Counted from the stretch's first letter, positions 1 through 5,705 are shown. The stretch is 5,705 nt of DNA from Bacteroidota bacterium (GCA_030611395.1 JAUWPX010000119.1:1-5705); one strand, 5' to 3'. A program made the numbers and translations. The notes: generated by a model not told the origin, from the letters alone.

Positions 1-27
1 AACTGCAATATTTTTCATTTTATTCAT
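1..27 (-). CDS. Start of a further operon gene, cut by the left edge
   Basis: An ATG at 27-25 on the minus strand opens a frame reading MNKMKNIAV to the window edge. A second in-frame ATG lies at 18-16, giving MKNIAV. The short basic start followed by hydrophobic residues resembles the beginning of a signal peptide, but nine residues cannot identify a protein. The start lies 69 bases after the stop of the upstream permease and on the same strand, so it could be a later gene of the same operon. Inference only: related Bacteroidota clusters often include a LolA-like lipoprotein-sorting protein or another periplasmic component, and none is present elsewhere in this window. No ribosome binding site is visible, but the A-rich run just before the ATG is normal for this phylum. 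The gene may equally be unrelated. Confidence 0.45.
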
Positions 28-96
28 TTTTTTAACTTTAGTTCACTCCAAACTTCAGGCACTTTAGGCACTTTAGCCCCTTAGGCACTTCTTCAA
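28..96. repeat. Intergenic repeat with AGGCACTT-like tandem units
   Basis: The gap between the last complete permease and the partial gene at the left edge is made largely of short repeats. On the plus strand, AGGCACTTT occurs at 57-65 and 66-74, a degenerate AGCCCCTT at 75-82, and AGGCACTT at 83-90, so four 8-9 bp units stand in tandem. The adjoining 42-62 segment matches the divergent intergenic region near 5170-5194 in the opposite orientation. I see no hairpin followed by a T-run on the minus strand, so there is no evidence that transcription ends here. The units do not encode protein in any convincing frame. Confidence 0.7.
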
Positions 97-1371
97 TTAC
101 ACTTCCAATTCTTTAAACAGTTGTGCTGTTTTACGTTTGTAGATGGCAAATCCAGCCAGGGCATTCCCAAATGTCATAGCTATCAAACCGGGGAAAAAGC
201 CGATGTAAAACATGTCAGGAGTAACAACTGCACGGTAAACAGTGGGAAACATCATAGTAACATTTTCCATAAAAGCACTAACATCCAGTCCGTTCTCCTG
301 CAAATAATAAGAAACAGCCAAACCCAGAGCTGTACCTACCACTGAACCAATAAATCCAATCATAATTGCTTCGTAAATAGTGGTTTTATAAATATGGCTT
401 TTTCTTTCACCTAAAGCTAATCGTATGCCATATTCACTATACCGGCGTAAGCCACCCAGCAGACCTGTGTTCCATAATACTACTGACATTGCAAGAACAA
501 AAACAAAAACCATTATAGCACTCATACTGTCAGCCATGGTTATGTATTGATCCAAGCCATCCTGATCACGAAGCTTAAACATTTGTGGTGAAAACTCATC
601 ATCAACCAAGCTATACTTTGTATTGAATGAAGCTTTTACAGAATCGGCTTTTGCATCAATATAACGACCCTCATTAAAATACCCCAGAATTTCGCTGGCT
701 CCATCATACATATCCAGAGCTAACTGGGCATCGGAAATATCTATTATTATTGCCCCACGGTCGAGAAAAGCCGTACCAAAACTTATGGTACCGCTAACCG
801 TAAAAGTTTTAAACATCATGCTTCCATTCATGGTTGACCCAAAAATGGTTACTTTTTCGCCAATATTTACACCGAACTTTTCAGCAAAATCATCACTAAT
901 AAGAGCCTCTCCTTGTTTAGCAGGTATTGAGCCTTTTACAATAGATTTAACAATATTCATCCTGTCTGCCTCATTCGAACCAGGCGATAATAAATCTATG
1001 GCTTTCCCGGCAGCCGGACCCTGAGCCCTGGTTTCTCCATTTTCATCGGGGACATCCAATAAACCTCCAAAATTTATCCTTTTAACCCATTCCATATCAG
1101 GATAATCGGAATTAAGTTTGGTAAGGAGTTCTTCAACATCCAGTAAAGCCAAATCGTTGGGTAGTTGATTCTCATTTTCAGCGTACGCACGAGTCATTAT
1201 TTTCACATGACCCGTAATGAAATTGGCATTCACATCTATCATATCTCCAAAAATCCCTCCTATCCACCCACTCATTAACACCGTAAGAAATACACCTAAT
1301 GAAACAACAATTATGGGTAGCAAACTACGGCTTTTGTCTCTTAATATTCCTTTAAATAAAAATTTTATCAT
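97..1371 (-). CDS. FtsX/LolE-type ABC transporter permease (second of pair)
   Basis: This is a 424-residue inner-membrane permease, the second of two unlike subunits that should pair on one ATPase dimer. The FtsX-family layout is clear. One membrane helix lies near residues 17-40, followed by a large extracytoplasmic domain at about 41-280. Three more helices lie near 284-306, 331-357 and 386-411. The cytoplasmic segment at 309-335, with RRYSEYGIRLALGERKSHI, is the coupling-helix motif of this family ('RR..E.G...ALG'). The C-terminus is short and charged. A GTG at 1374-1372 directly precedes the ATG at 1371. I chose the ATG because it is the stronger start and gives the natural MIKFLFKG N-terminus. 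The gene begins 27 bases after the stop of the other permease, on the same strand. By family, LolCE/MacB-like permeases transmit ATPase movement to the periplasmic domain. The substrate is unknown, and there is too little here to call it LolE proper. Confidence 0.9.
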   Translation of the reverse strand: MIKFLFKGILRDKSRSLLPIIVVSLGVFLTVLMSGWIGGIFGDMIDVNANFITGHVKIMTRAYAENENQLPNDLALLDVEELLTKLNSDYPDMEWVKRINFGGLLDVPDENGETRAQGPAAGKAIDLLSPGSNEADRMNIVKSIVKGSIPAKQGEALISDDFAEKFGVNIGEKVTIFGSTMNGSMMFKTFTVSGTISFGTAFLDRGAIIIDISDAQLALDMYDGASEILGYFNEGRYIDAKADSVKASFNTKYSLVDDEFSPQMFKLRDQDGLDQYITMADSMSAIMVFVFVLAMSVVLWNTGLLGGLRRYSEYGIRLALGERKSHIYKTTIYEAIMIGFIGSVVGTALGLAVSYYLQENGLDVSAFMENVTMMFPTVYRAVVTPDMFYIGFFPGLIAMTFGNALAGFAIYKRKTAQLFKELEV

Positions 1372-1398
1372 CACTTTAAAATTTAAGTCGTAACTAAA

Positions 1399-2562
1399 TT
1401 ATTGTAATTTCCCCCTTAATGCATCAGTAGGATTCATTTTGGAGATCTTCCGTGCCGGAAAATAACTTACAATTGTTGCCGATAATACTACCAGAATTAA
1501 TGTAGTGATAATCAGTCCAAGGCTGTAATAGGGATATATGGTTTCAGCTATGGTGATTCCCATATCAGGTGCACCAAAAGTAATTCCTATGGAATCGAGG
1601 TACATAAATAATGGGATTCCGTATGCTGCGCCTAAAAGTGCAGCAAGAATGCTATGAGCCCCACCTTCAACAGTAAATAATCCAACCACCTGTGAACGGG
1701 TTAATCCTAAAGCAATGTACGTTCCTATTTCTTTTTGTCTTCTAAAAATGGAAAGTACTTGTGTGTCGAATATGGCTAGTAAGGCAATAATAAGCATAAA
1801 CCCTTCCATAATCATACCACCCGCTTTTTTGGCTTGTATTAATCTATCAAAGTCTGCCAAAAGAAATTGTAAATCTTTGAATTCCCAGTTCTTAATTTCA
1901 CCTCCGGAGTAATTCTCACCAGCTACAAGCAGTGTAGCTTCGTTTTCCAGATTCATCATTTTCTGCAAAACATTTAAAGAAATGTACATTTGACCATTGT
2001 CAACCGATGGGACATCACACTTAAAGATGGAAGCTATCTTAATTTCCCGCGCATCAAAAGTGCCATTCTTATCGCGCCAACGAACAAGCACTCTGTCTCC
2101 TACACCTAGTTTGGTAGTTTCTGCCATTCGCTTACCAATAATAGCAGAGTACTCATCCTGAACATTGTCCAGGTCTGAAGTGGGTAGTTTTAATATTTTC
2201 TGCTGAGGATCAATACCTTTTAAAGCAATACCCTGCATTCGCCCCTGTGGATATGCTGTTGCCTGGGTAATAAGAACAGGTGTTAGCTTATCTTCTTTTA
2301 TCTGAATGGCTATTTCGCCCGATAATTGAGCATGTGCATCCCTTATGGTATAAGGATCGTATCGATCATACTCAGGATGCCAGAACTGTCCCTGTCCGGT
2401 CTCCCAGTCCTGTGTATCATTTCGTCCCTGCCTGTTCCATCCTTCAATCATACCATTGTAAAAAATGATAAGTACAAATGCAAAAGAGAGCACTGATACA
2501 TTGAGCCAGGTTCTTAGCCCTGCTCCTAGTAAATTTTTAAATGCTAATTTTATTGCAATCAT
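1399..2562 (-). CDS. FtsX/LolC-type ABC transporter permease (first of pair)
   Basis: This 387-residue protein has the same four-helix FtsX plan as its downstream neighbour but clearly differs from it in sequence. Helix 1 is near residues 18-38. A periplasmic domain spans about 39-248. Helices 2-4 are near 251-270, 301-321 and 345-368. The cytoplasmic coupling segment is at 274-300 and reads RRQKEIGTYIALGLTRSQV. The C-terminus has the family's 'PAR.....P..ALR' ending at 369-383. The periplasmic part has the usual FtsX/MacB-core character, with a 'GKRMAETTKLGVGDRVLVR' stretch at 143-161. The ATG at 2562 is used, with no Shine-Dalgarno motif. The gene lies 68 bases after the ATPase gene and 27 bases before the second permease, so the three are very likely co-transcribed. 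Family knowledge places it with lipoprotein, lipid or amphiphile-releasing transporters. Which of these applies is not visible. Confidence 0.9.
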   Translation of the reverse strand: MIAIKLAFKNLLGAGLRTWLNVSVLSFAFVLIIFYNGMIEGWNRQGRNDTQDWETGQGQFWHPEYDRYDPYTIRDAHAQLSGEIAIQIKEDKLTPVLITQATAYPQGRMQGIALKGIDPQQKILKLPTSDLDNVQDEYSAIIGKRMAETTKLGVGDRVLVRWRDKNGTFDAREIKIASIFKCDVPSVDNGQMYISLNVLQKMMNLENEATLLVAGENYSGGEIKNWEFKDLQFLLADFDRLIQAKKAGGMIMEGFMLIIALLAIFDTQVLSIFRRQKEIGTYIALGLTRSQVVGLFTVEGGAHSILAALLGAAYGIPLFMYLDSIGITFGAPDMGITIAETIYPYYSLGLIITTLILVVLSATIVSYFPARKISKMNPTDALRGKLQ

Positions 2563-2587
2563 AATTTTATATTTTATGTCGTAAACT

Positions 2588-2615
2588 GTAAGTCAGACAA
2601 TAAAATTTGACTTAC
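2588..2615. repeat. Perfect 8-bp inverted repeat between ATPase and permease genes
   Basis: GTAAGTCA at 2588-2595 and TGACTTAC at 2608-2615 form a perfect 8-bp dyad with a 12-base spacer. In the operon mRNA this could fold into a hairpin between the ATPase and first permease coding regions. It lacks a following U-run on the minus strand, so it is not a canonical terminator. Roles as an mRNA-processing or stability element, or as chance in AT-rich DNA, both remain open. Confidence 0.5.
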
Positions 2616-2630
2616 TTTTCAGCTTTTTAT

Positions 2631-3320
2631 TCACGACTTATTTTCCTTATCACTAACAACCTTACCATCCTCTAATGTGACTATCCTGTTGAGGTATTTC
2701 ATTACTTTTTCATCGTGGGTAGCAAAAATAAAAGTTACATTGAATTCTTCATTCAGCTTTTTCATTGTTTGCAGAATGTGATGTGAGTTTTTTGAATCGA
2801 GGTTAGCCGTTGGTTCATCTGCCAATACTATCTCAGGTTTCTTAACCATCGATCTTGCAATAGCTACCCGCTGGCTCTCTCCACCTGAAAGCATATTTGG
2901 TTTTGACTTAATCTTATCGGTAAGACCCACCCATTCCAGTGCATCCATTACTGCCTTTTTACGTTTCGAACCTGACATATTTTGCAGCAATAATGAGAAT
3001 TCAACATTCTCAAAAACCGTATACACCGGCAACAGATTGTAGGTTTGAAAAATAAAACCAATATACATATTACGTAATCTTGCCGCCTGCTTATGCGACA
3101 AGTCTGAAATAGATTTATCCATTACAATGGTACTACCCTCCGATGGTGTGTCTAGCGAGCCAATAATATTTAACAGCGTAGTTTTGCCCGAACCACTTGG
3201 TCCGACAAAACCTGCAAACTCACCTTTCCCAAAACTGAGATTAATTTTGTTGAGGGCTGTAAAATGCCCTTTCCCTACCGGGAATCGTTTTACTAAATCA
3301 TTGATTTTAATTATGTCCAT
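2631..3320 (-). CDS. MacB/LolD-type ABC transporter ATP-binding protein
   Basis: This 229-residue ATPase should power the two downstream FtsX permeases from the cytoplasmic face of the inner membrane. All nucleotide-binding motifs are intact: Walker A GPSGSGKT (40-47), Q-loop glutamine at 92, signature LSGGE within LSGGESQRVAIARS (144-157), Walker B IVLADEP with the catalytic glutamate at 169, D-loop NLDS (173-176) and switch histidine 202. Length and order match the LolD/MacB/FtsE group of small stand-alone ATPases. The pattern 'GFIFQTYNLLP' around the Q-loop is typical of that group. The ATG at 3320 is preceded by a strong Bacteroidota-type promoter, so this may be the first gene of a transcript independent of the regulator. 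It starts 31 bases after the stop of the outer-membrane protein gene. I am confident in the ATPase class. The symbol lolD is withheld because this looks like an accessory paralogue. Confidence 0.95.
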   Translation of the reverse strand: MDIIKINDLVKRFPVGKGHFTALNKINLSFGKGEFAGFVGPSGSGKTTLLNIIGSLDTPSEGSTIVMDKSISDLSHKQAARLRNMYIGFIFQTYNLLPVYTVFENVEFSLLLQNMSGSKRKKAVMDALEWVGLTDKIKSKPNMLSGGESQRVAIARSMVKKPEIVLADEPTANLDSKNSHHILQTMKKLNEEFNVTFIFATHDEKVMKYLNRIVTLEDGKVVSDKENKS

Positions 3321-3337
3321 AGTTTTGAAATTTTAGT

Positions 3338-3369
3338 CAAATATATAGTCCTTAATGATTAAACACAAA
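3338..3369 (-). promoter_or_regulatory. Bacteroidota-type promoter for the ABC genes
   Basis: Reading the minus strand, TTTG at 3369-3366 is followed by a 20-base spacer and then TATATTTG at 3345-3338. This fits the TTTG-N19-21-TAnnTTTG consensus of the Bacteroidota primary sigma factor. The -33 element sits inside the last codons of the upstream barrel gene, and the -7 element lies just after its stop. Transcription would begin near 3331-3333, about a dozen bases before the ATPase ATG. It would let the ATPase and permeases be expressed without the regulator and barrel genes. Confidence 0.6.
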
Positions 3370-4512
3370 CATAACCTGCACTCCTTTGCCGCCATACAGG
3401 TTTTTTGCAGTGCCCATTACAGGCATTTGGTTGTTTTCCGGATTCCAATATCCCATAACATATAATGTTGTGCGATCGAATTGCCGATACCAATTTACAA
3501 AATTATAAACCGAATTATTAGTCCAGTCGTAATAAAATATAACATTAATATTATCAAACATTCCAATAGGATAGCTTACTGAAAGTCCTGAGAAATTTAG
3601 TGTATTGGAAAATTGAAACGCCTTTTCGTCATTAGCAAAAAGCATATGTTCAAACACAACATATAATCCACTACCAATGCCAAATGTATAATCGGTTCCT
3701 GCAGTCATTACCTCCTGATTCGTATAATCGCCCATGTTTTTACTTTTGTTCACCCATACTCCTTCAAACCATACTCCCACAAGCATATCCCATTTTGCAT
3801 CGATCCCAATCTTGTTTTCCGGAATTTCATTGAATACAGGAACAATCTCATCCAAATCCCTTGAATCTGCCACTCTATGATTGTATGATATTGCCGCTTC
3901 TCCTTTAGGAACAGGCAATTGTAGCCTGCCGCCAAATTCAGGATAGTTGACATTGGTTTTCATAAATTCTAATCCTTTCGAATTTTTATTACCATACAAA
4001 CCCCAAAGCCAAATATTGGCATTGTTCAAAAAATAATACCTGCCCAAAGCCGCCCAAACCCCATCTGTAAGCTGCAACGGATCGCGCGGATCAACCTGGT
4101 CGAACCATCTAAGTGCGCGGAGCATAGTAGCAGAACCAAAGTTAATTTTCTGCAAACCCAAACGAACTTCGAGCTGTTTGGTTGAGTACCTTCCCCAAAC
4201 CCTGTATGGGTTTATTTTCCCATCAGCATATGCCGAATCAAAAAAATGAATACCAGCATCACCATACACATTTGCTGAAACCTCAAAATCAATCAGTTTG
4301 TTTTCCGGTAATTGAATTTCATAATTTAGCTGTGGAATATATCTTCCGCCAAGGTATAACGGATATGGATTTTTAGGGTTAAAATGTGCCCATGACGAAA
4401 ATTGACCCTTAAAATTTATGGAGTCATTTAATGAAGAAACACTATTCTGACCTTCTGATTCTAAAGACCAAAAAATTAGACTGATTCCTAATATAAAAAT
4501 ATGCTTTTTCAT
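3352..4512 (-). CDS. Outer-membrane beta-barrel-like protein
   Basis: This 386-residue protein is predicted to be exported. Residues 1-21 form a signal peptide (MKKHIF, a hydrophobic core, then ..SEG|QN). The mature chain has no membrane helix but many alternating, aromatic-rich strands ending in a glycine, and it finishes with GVQVMFVFNH. This is the character of an outer-membrane barrel. Residues 106-150 include WGRY...EVRLGLQKINFGSA and then DPRDPLQ. That pattern resembles the 'GRQ.I.WG....NPRDP' region of DUF1302/alginate-export-like barrels, which is a weak, recalled resemblance. The ATG overlaps the stop of the TetR gene (ATGA, 4 bp), implying translational coupling. Being encoded between a regulator and an FtsX-type ABC transporter, it is plausibly the outer-membrane partner or exit of that system. 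It lacks the lipobox cysteine of a lipoprotein. Function beyond a barrel is inferred. Confidence 0.75.
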   Translation of the reverse strand: MKKHIFILGISLIFWSLESEGQNSVSSLNDSINFKGQFSSWAHFNPKNPYPLYLGGRYIPQLNYEIQLPENKLIDFEVSANVYGDAGIHFFDSAYADGKINPYRVWGRYSTKQLEVRLGLQKINFGSATMLRALRWFDQVDPRDPLQLTDGVWAALGRYYFLNNANIWLWGLYGNKNSKGLEFMKTNVNYPEFGGRLQLPVPKGEAAISYNHRVADSRDLDEIVPVFNEIPENKIGIDAKWDMLVGVWFEGVWVNKSKNMGDYTNQEVMTAGTDYTFGIGSGLYVVFEHMLFANDEKAFQFSNTLNFSGLSVSYPIGMFDNINVIFYYDWTNNSVYNFVNWYRQFDRTTLYVMGYWNPENNQMPVMGTAKNLYGGKGVQVMFVFNH

Positions 4513-5093
4513 TTCTGAGGCAATAATCCATAAAACAGAAAATTCATAGATTCCATTATCAGGTCTTGCGAATGATCGTATTTCGAAACCAATTGTTTAT
4601 CATCAAACATTTGTAATATTTGGTTCAAATAGTAAAGGATAAAATCAATCTTAATGTCTTTTCGTATCAATCCGTTTTTTTGAGAGTCTGTTAAAAAATC
4701 GACAAATAACTCAAAAGACTTCTGTTTTTGTTTTTCAATTACTTGTAGCAATCCCATGTCGGGATTTTTATAGACGTCAGATATAAACTCTATACTTATA
4801 TCCTTTGTCCCTTCCAGTTTTAAGATGAGCATTTGTTTTACCTTTTCAGGAAAAGAAAGGCCTCCATATACTACCTGCTCAAATTTTTTTAGCGATTCCC
4901 CAATCTCAACCTCCAGAATAATTTTAGCAAACTCAATTTTATTGGGGAAAAACTTATAAAAAGTCATTTTACTTACTCCGGCCTCCCTGCATATCTCTTC
5001 GACGGTCACACGCTTTATTCCATACTTCCAAAACAATTCTTTACCTGTTTTAAATATATCCTGATACTTACCGGTTTTTTTTGTTTTATTCAT
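4509..5093 (-). CDS. TetR/AcrR-family transcriptional regulator
   Basis: This 194-residue protein has a typical TetR N-terminal DNA-binding domain. Helix 1 is near residues 10-25 (ending LFWKYG). The helix-turn-helix at about 29-50 reads VTVEEICREAGVSKMTFYKFF, followed by the usual 'NKIEFAKIIL' helix. The all-helical remainder (about 60-190) is the ligand and dimer domain, which is too divergent to name an effector. A longer reading would begin at a TTG at 5114-5112, but that TTG is part of the TATATTTG promoter element. The ATG at 5093 is therefore the better start. The gene opens the minus-strand operon and its stop overlaps the barrel gene by 4 bp. By analogy with the family, it probably represses its own operon and is released by a small, likely hydrophobic, ligand. 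It may also act on the divergent peptidase promoter. Confidence 0.9.
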   Translation of the reverse strand: MNKTKKTGKYQDIFKTGKELFWKYGIKRVTVEEICREAGVSKMTFYKFFPNKIEFAKIILEVEIGESLKKFEQVVYGGLSFPEKVKQMLILKLEGTKDISIEFISDVYKNPDMGLLQVIEKQKQKSFELFVDFLTDSQKNGLIRKDIKIDFILYYLNQILQMFDDKQLVSKYDHSQDLIMESMNFLFYGLLPQK

Positions 5094-5111
5094 ATTTATA
5101 CTTTTACAATG

Positions 5112-5119
5112 CAAATATA
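5112..5119 (-). promoter_or_regulatory. -7 element of the regulator operon promoter
   Basis: On the minus strand, 5119-5112 reads TATATTTG, a full match to the Bacteroidota TAnnTTTG -7 element. Initiation would fall near 5105-5107, giving a leader of roughly 12-14 bases before the ATG at 5093. The -33 position (about 5139-5142) reads ATGG rather than TTTG, so the promoter may be weak or activator-dependent. A TetR operator is expected nearby, but I could not find a convincing palindrome overlapping this element. Confidence 0.55.
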
Positions 5120-5153
5120 CGTTATTTGTTTTATTATACCATATTAGTACACT

Positions 5154-5267
5154 ATTTTTTCACTGTTCAGTGCCTTAAGTTTGGAATGAGTGAATGAGTA
5201 AATAGTAAAAATCCAAACTATTTATGCTGAACGTAGTCGAAGCGAAGACACTGAATAGTTACAAAAA
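5154..5267. repeat. Nested inverted-repeat element, possible MITE or REP-like sequence
   Basis: Outer arms at 5162-5176 and 5245-5259 are inverted copies with 13 of 15 positions matching (core TTCAGTG/CACTGAA). A T-run at about 5154-5160 and an A-run at 5263-5269 extend the symmetry after a small gap. Inside lies a second perfect 8-bp dyad, AGTTTGGA at 5178-5185 and TCCAAACT at 5212-5219, then GCTGAACGTAGTCGAAGC at 5226-5243. That last sequence resembles a short repeat I recall as frequent between genes in Bacteroidota; I could not check this. GAATGAGT is tandemly repeated at 5184-5191 and 5192-5199. No coding potential is seen. A small non-autonomous mobile element or a structured repeat fits best. 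Confidence 0.55.
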
Positions 5268-5292
5268 AAGGATGCAGGAAAAATGTTTTTAC

Positions 5293-5323
5293 ATATGGAT
5301 ATTATTGAATTGAATATCTATAT
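5293..5323. promoter_or_regulatory. Imperfect dyad over the peptidase -33 element
   Basis: ATATGGATATT at 5293-5303 and AATATCTATAT at 5313-5323 are inverted arms matching at 10 of 11 positions, separated by 9 bases that contain the -33 TTG. The geometry suits an operator for a dimeric regulator. The arms are AT-rich, so chance symmetry is a real possibility. Confidence 0.4.
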
Positions 5324-5339
5324 TCGCATATTAATTTTG
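5310..5339 (+). promoter_or_regulatory. Promoter of the M28-type peptidase gene
   Basis: TTG at 5310-5312, a 19-base spacer, and TAATTTTG at 5332-5339 fit the Bacteroidota -33/-7 consensus (TAnnTTTG). Transcription would start near 5345, giving a leader of about 47 bases before the ATG at 5393. The -33 element lies in the centre of an imperfect dyad at 5293-5323, a position where a regulator could compete with polymerase. Confidence 0.6.
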
Positions 5340-5392
5340 ACATACACCAGGCAAAAAGTCTCCGTGAGTTACTACTATTAAAGAAAAATAAA

Positions 5393-5705
5393 ATGAGAAA
5401 AAAAATTACATCTTTATTTTTAATCAGTCTTCTACTGGTAATAAATATCAATGCTCAAACGGCTTCTGTTGTGGAAAAAATAATAGAAACAGGCAAAACC
5501 GATAATCAAACCATGGAGCATTTGGATGTATTATGCAATCGCTTTGGGGGCAGACTGGTAGGAGCTGATGCCTACGAAAATGCAGCTATATGGGCTGCAA
5601 GCAAATTTAAAGAATGGGGAATGCAGGTAGAAATGGATGAAACAGGAGAATTACCGGTAGGGTTTAATCGTGGTCCCTGGTTCGGAAGAATGATTTCGGA
5701 TAATG
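5393..5705 (+). CDS. Secreted M28-type metallopeptidase, 5' part only
   Basis: The first 104 residues of an exported peptidase are present, and the gene continues beyond the right edge. Residues 1-21 are a signal peptide (MRKKITSLFLISLLLV..NA|Q), so the product should reach the periplasm or beyond. Residues 43-77 carry HLDVLCNRFGGRLVGADAYE and then AASKFKEWGMQVE, followed by ELPVGFNRGPWFGR. This is the N-terminal pattern of Bacteroidota M28 (carboxypeptidase Q-like) peptidases, in which 'R.GGRL.GS/A' precedes the PA insert and catalytic domain. The zinc-binding residues lie outside the window, so activity cannot be judged. The ATG follows an A-rich stretch (AAGAAAAATAAA) without a clear Shine-Dalgarno motif, as is normal in the phylum. 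It is divergent from the TetR operon and sits about 300 bases away. A functional link to the transporter is possible but not shown. Confidence 0.85.
   Translation, partial: MRKKITSLFLISLLLVININAQTASVVEKIIETGKTDNQTMEHLDVLCNRFGGRLVGADAYENAAIWAASKFKEWGMQVEMDETGELPVGFNRGPWFGRMISDN

Noticed and set aside
57..90. CRISPR array
   Set aside because: The units are only 8-9 bp and adjoin directly without spacers, so this is a simple tandem repeat.
28..96. Rho-independent terminator after the second permease
   Set aside because: The repeats give no stable stem followed by a U-run on the minus strand, and a likely gene start follows on the same strand.
121..345. Plus-strand open frame of 74 codons
   Set aside because: It is opposite the second permease, with no recognisable domain and low-complexity composition; it is a shadow of the real gene.
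2631..3320. Naming the ATPase and permeases lolD, lolC and lolE
   Set aside because: The fold and motifs fit, but the TetR and barrel context suggests an accessory paralogue, and no feature specific to housekeeping Lol can be shown.
3750..3953. Minus-strand open frame of 67 codons in another frame of the barrel gene
   Set aside because: It lies wholly within the barrel gene, has no upstream signal and no known motif.
5138..5147. ACCATATTAG-like sequence as a TetR operator
   Set aside because: The arms of the imperfect palindrome around it match at too few positions to be distinguished from chance in this AT-rich stretch.

Overview
The window looks like chromosomal DNA from a Bacteroidota member, probably of the Bacteroidales/Marinilabiliales/Flavobacteriia type. 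It is AT-rich and has almost no Shine-Dalgarno sequences before its genes. Several starts are preceded by TAnnTTTG-type -7 elements. Secreted proteins have Bacteroidota-style signal peptides ending in ..AQ or ..GQ. No species can be named from the sequence alone.

Layout. Five complete genes lie on the minus strand and read from right to left. They are a TetR/AcrR-family regulator (5093 to 4509), an outer-membrane beta-barrel-like protein (4512 to 3352, overlapping the regulator by 4 bp), a MacB/LolD-type ABC ATPase (3320 to 2631), and two FtsX/LolCE-type permeases of different size (2562 to 1399 and 1371 to 97). A sixth minus-strand gene seems to begin at position 27 and leaves the window after 9 codons. 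On the plus strand, a secreted M28-type metallopeptidase begins at 5393 and runs off the right edge. The region between the divergent regulator and peptidase genes (5094-5392) holds both promoters and a compact nested inverted-repeat element.

How the genes may work together. An ATPase with two unlike FtsX permeases is the architecture of LolCDE- and MacB-like 'mechanotransmission' transporters, which move lipoproteins, lipids or other amphiphiles out of the inner membrane or periplasm rather than across the inner membrane. A co-transcribed barrel-like protein and a translationally coupled TetR regulator suggest an inducible trans-envelope export or sorting system whose substrate cannot be read from the window. 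No periplasmic carrier or adaptor is complete here. The gene starting at the left edge could supply one, but only nine residues are visible.

Non-coding signals. A good TTTG-N20-TAnnTTTG promoter overlaps the end of the barrel gene and could drive the ABC genes separately. The leaders of the three ABC genes resemble one another. A roughly 40-bp sequence is shared, in opposite orientation, by the gap after the last permease (28-64) and the divergent intergenic region (5168-5210), which suggests a dispersed repeat family.
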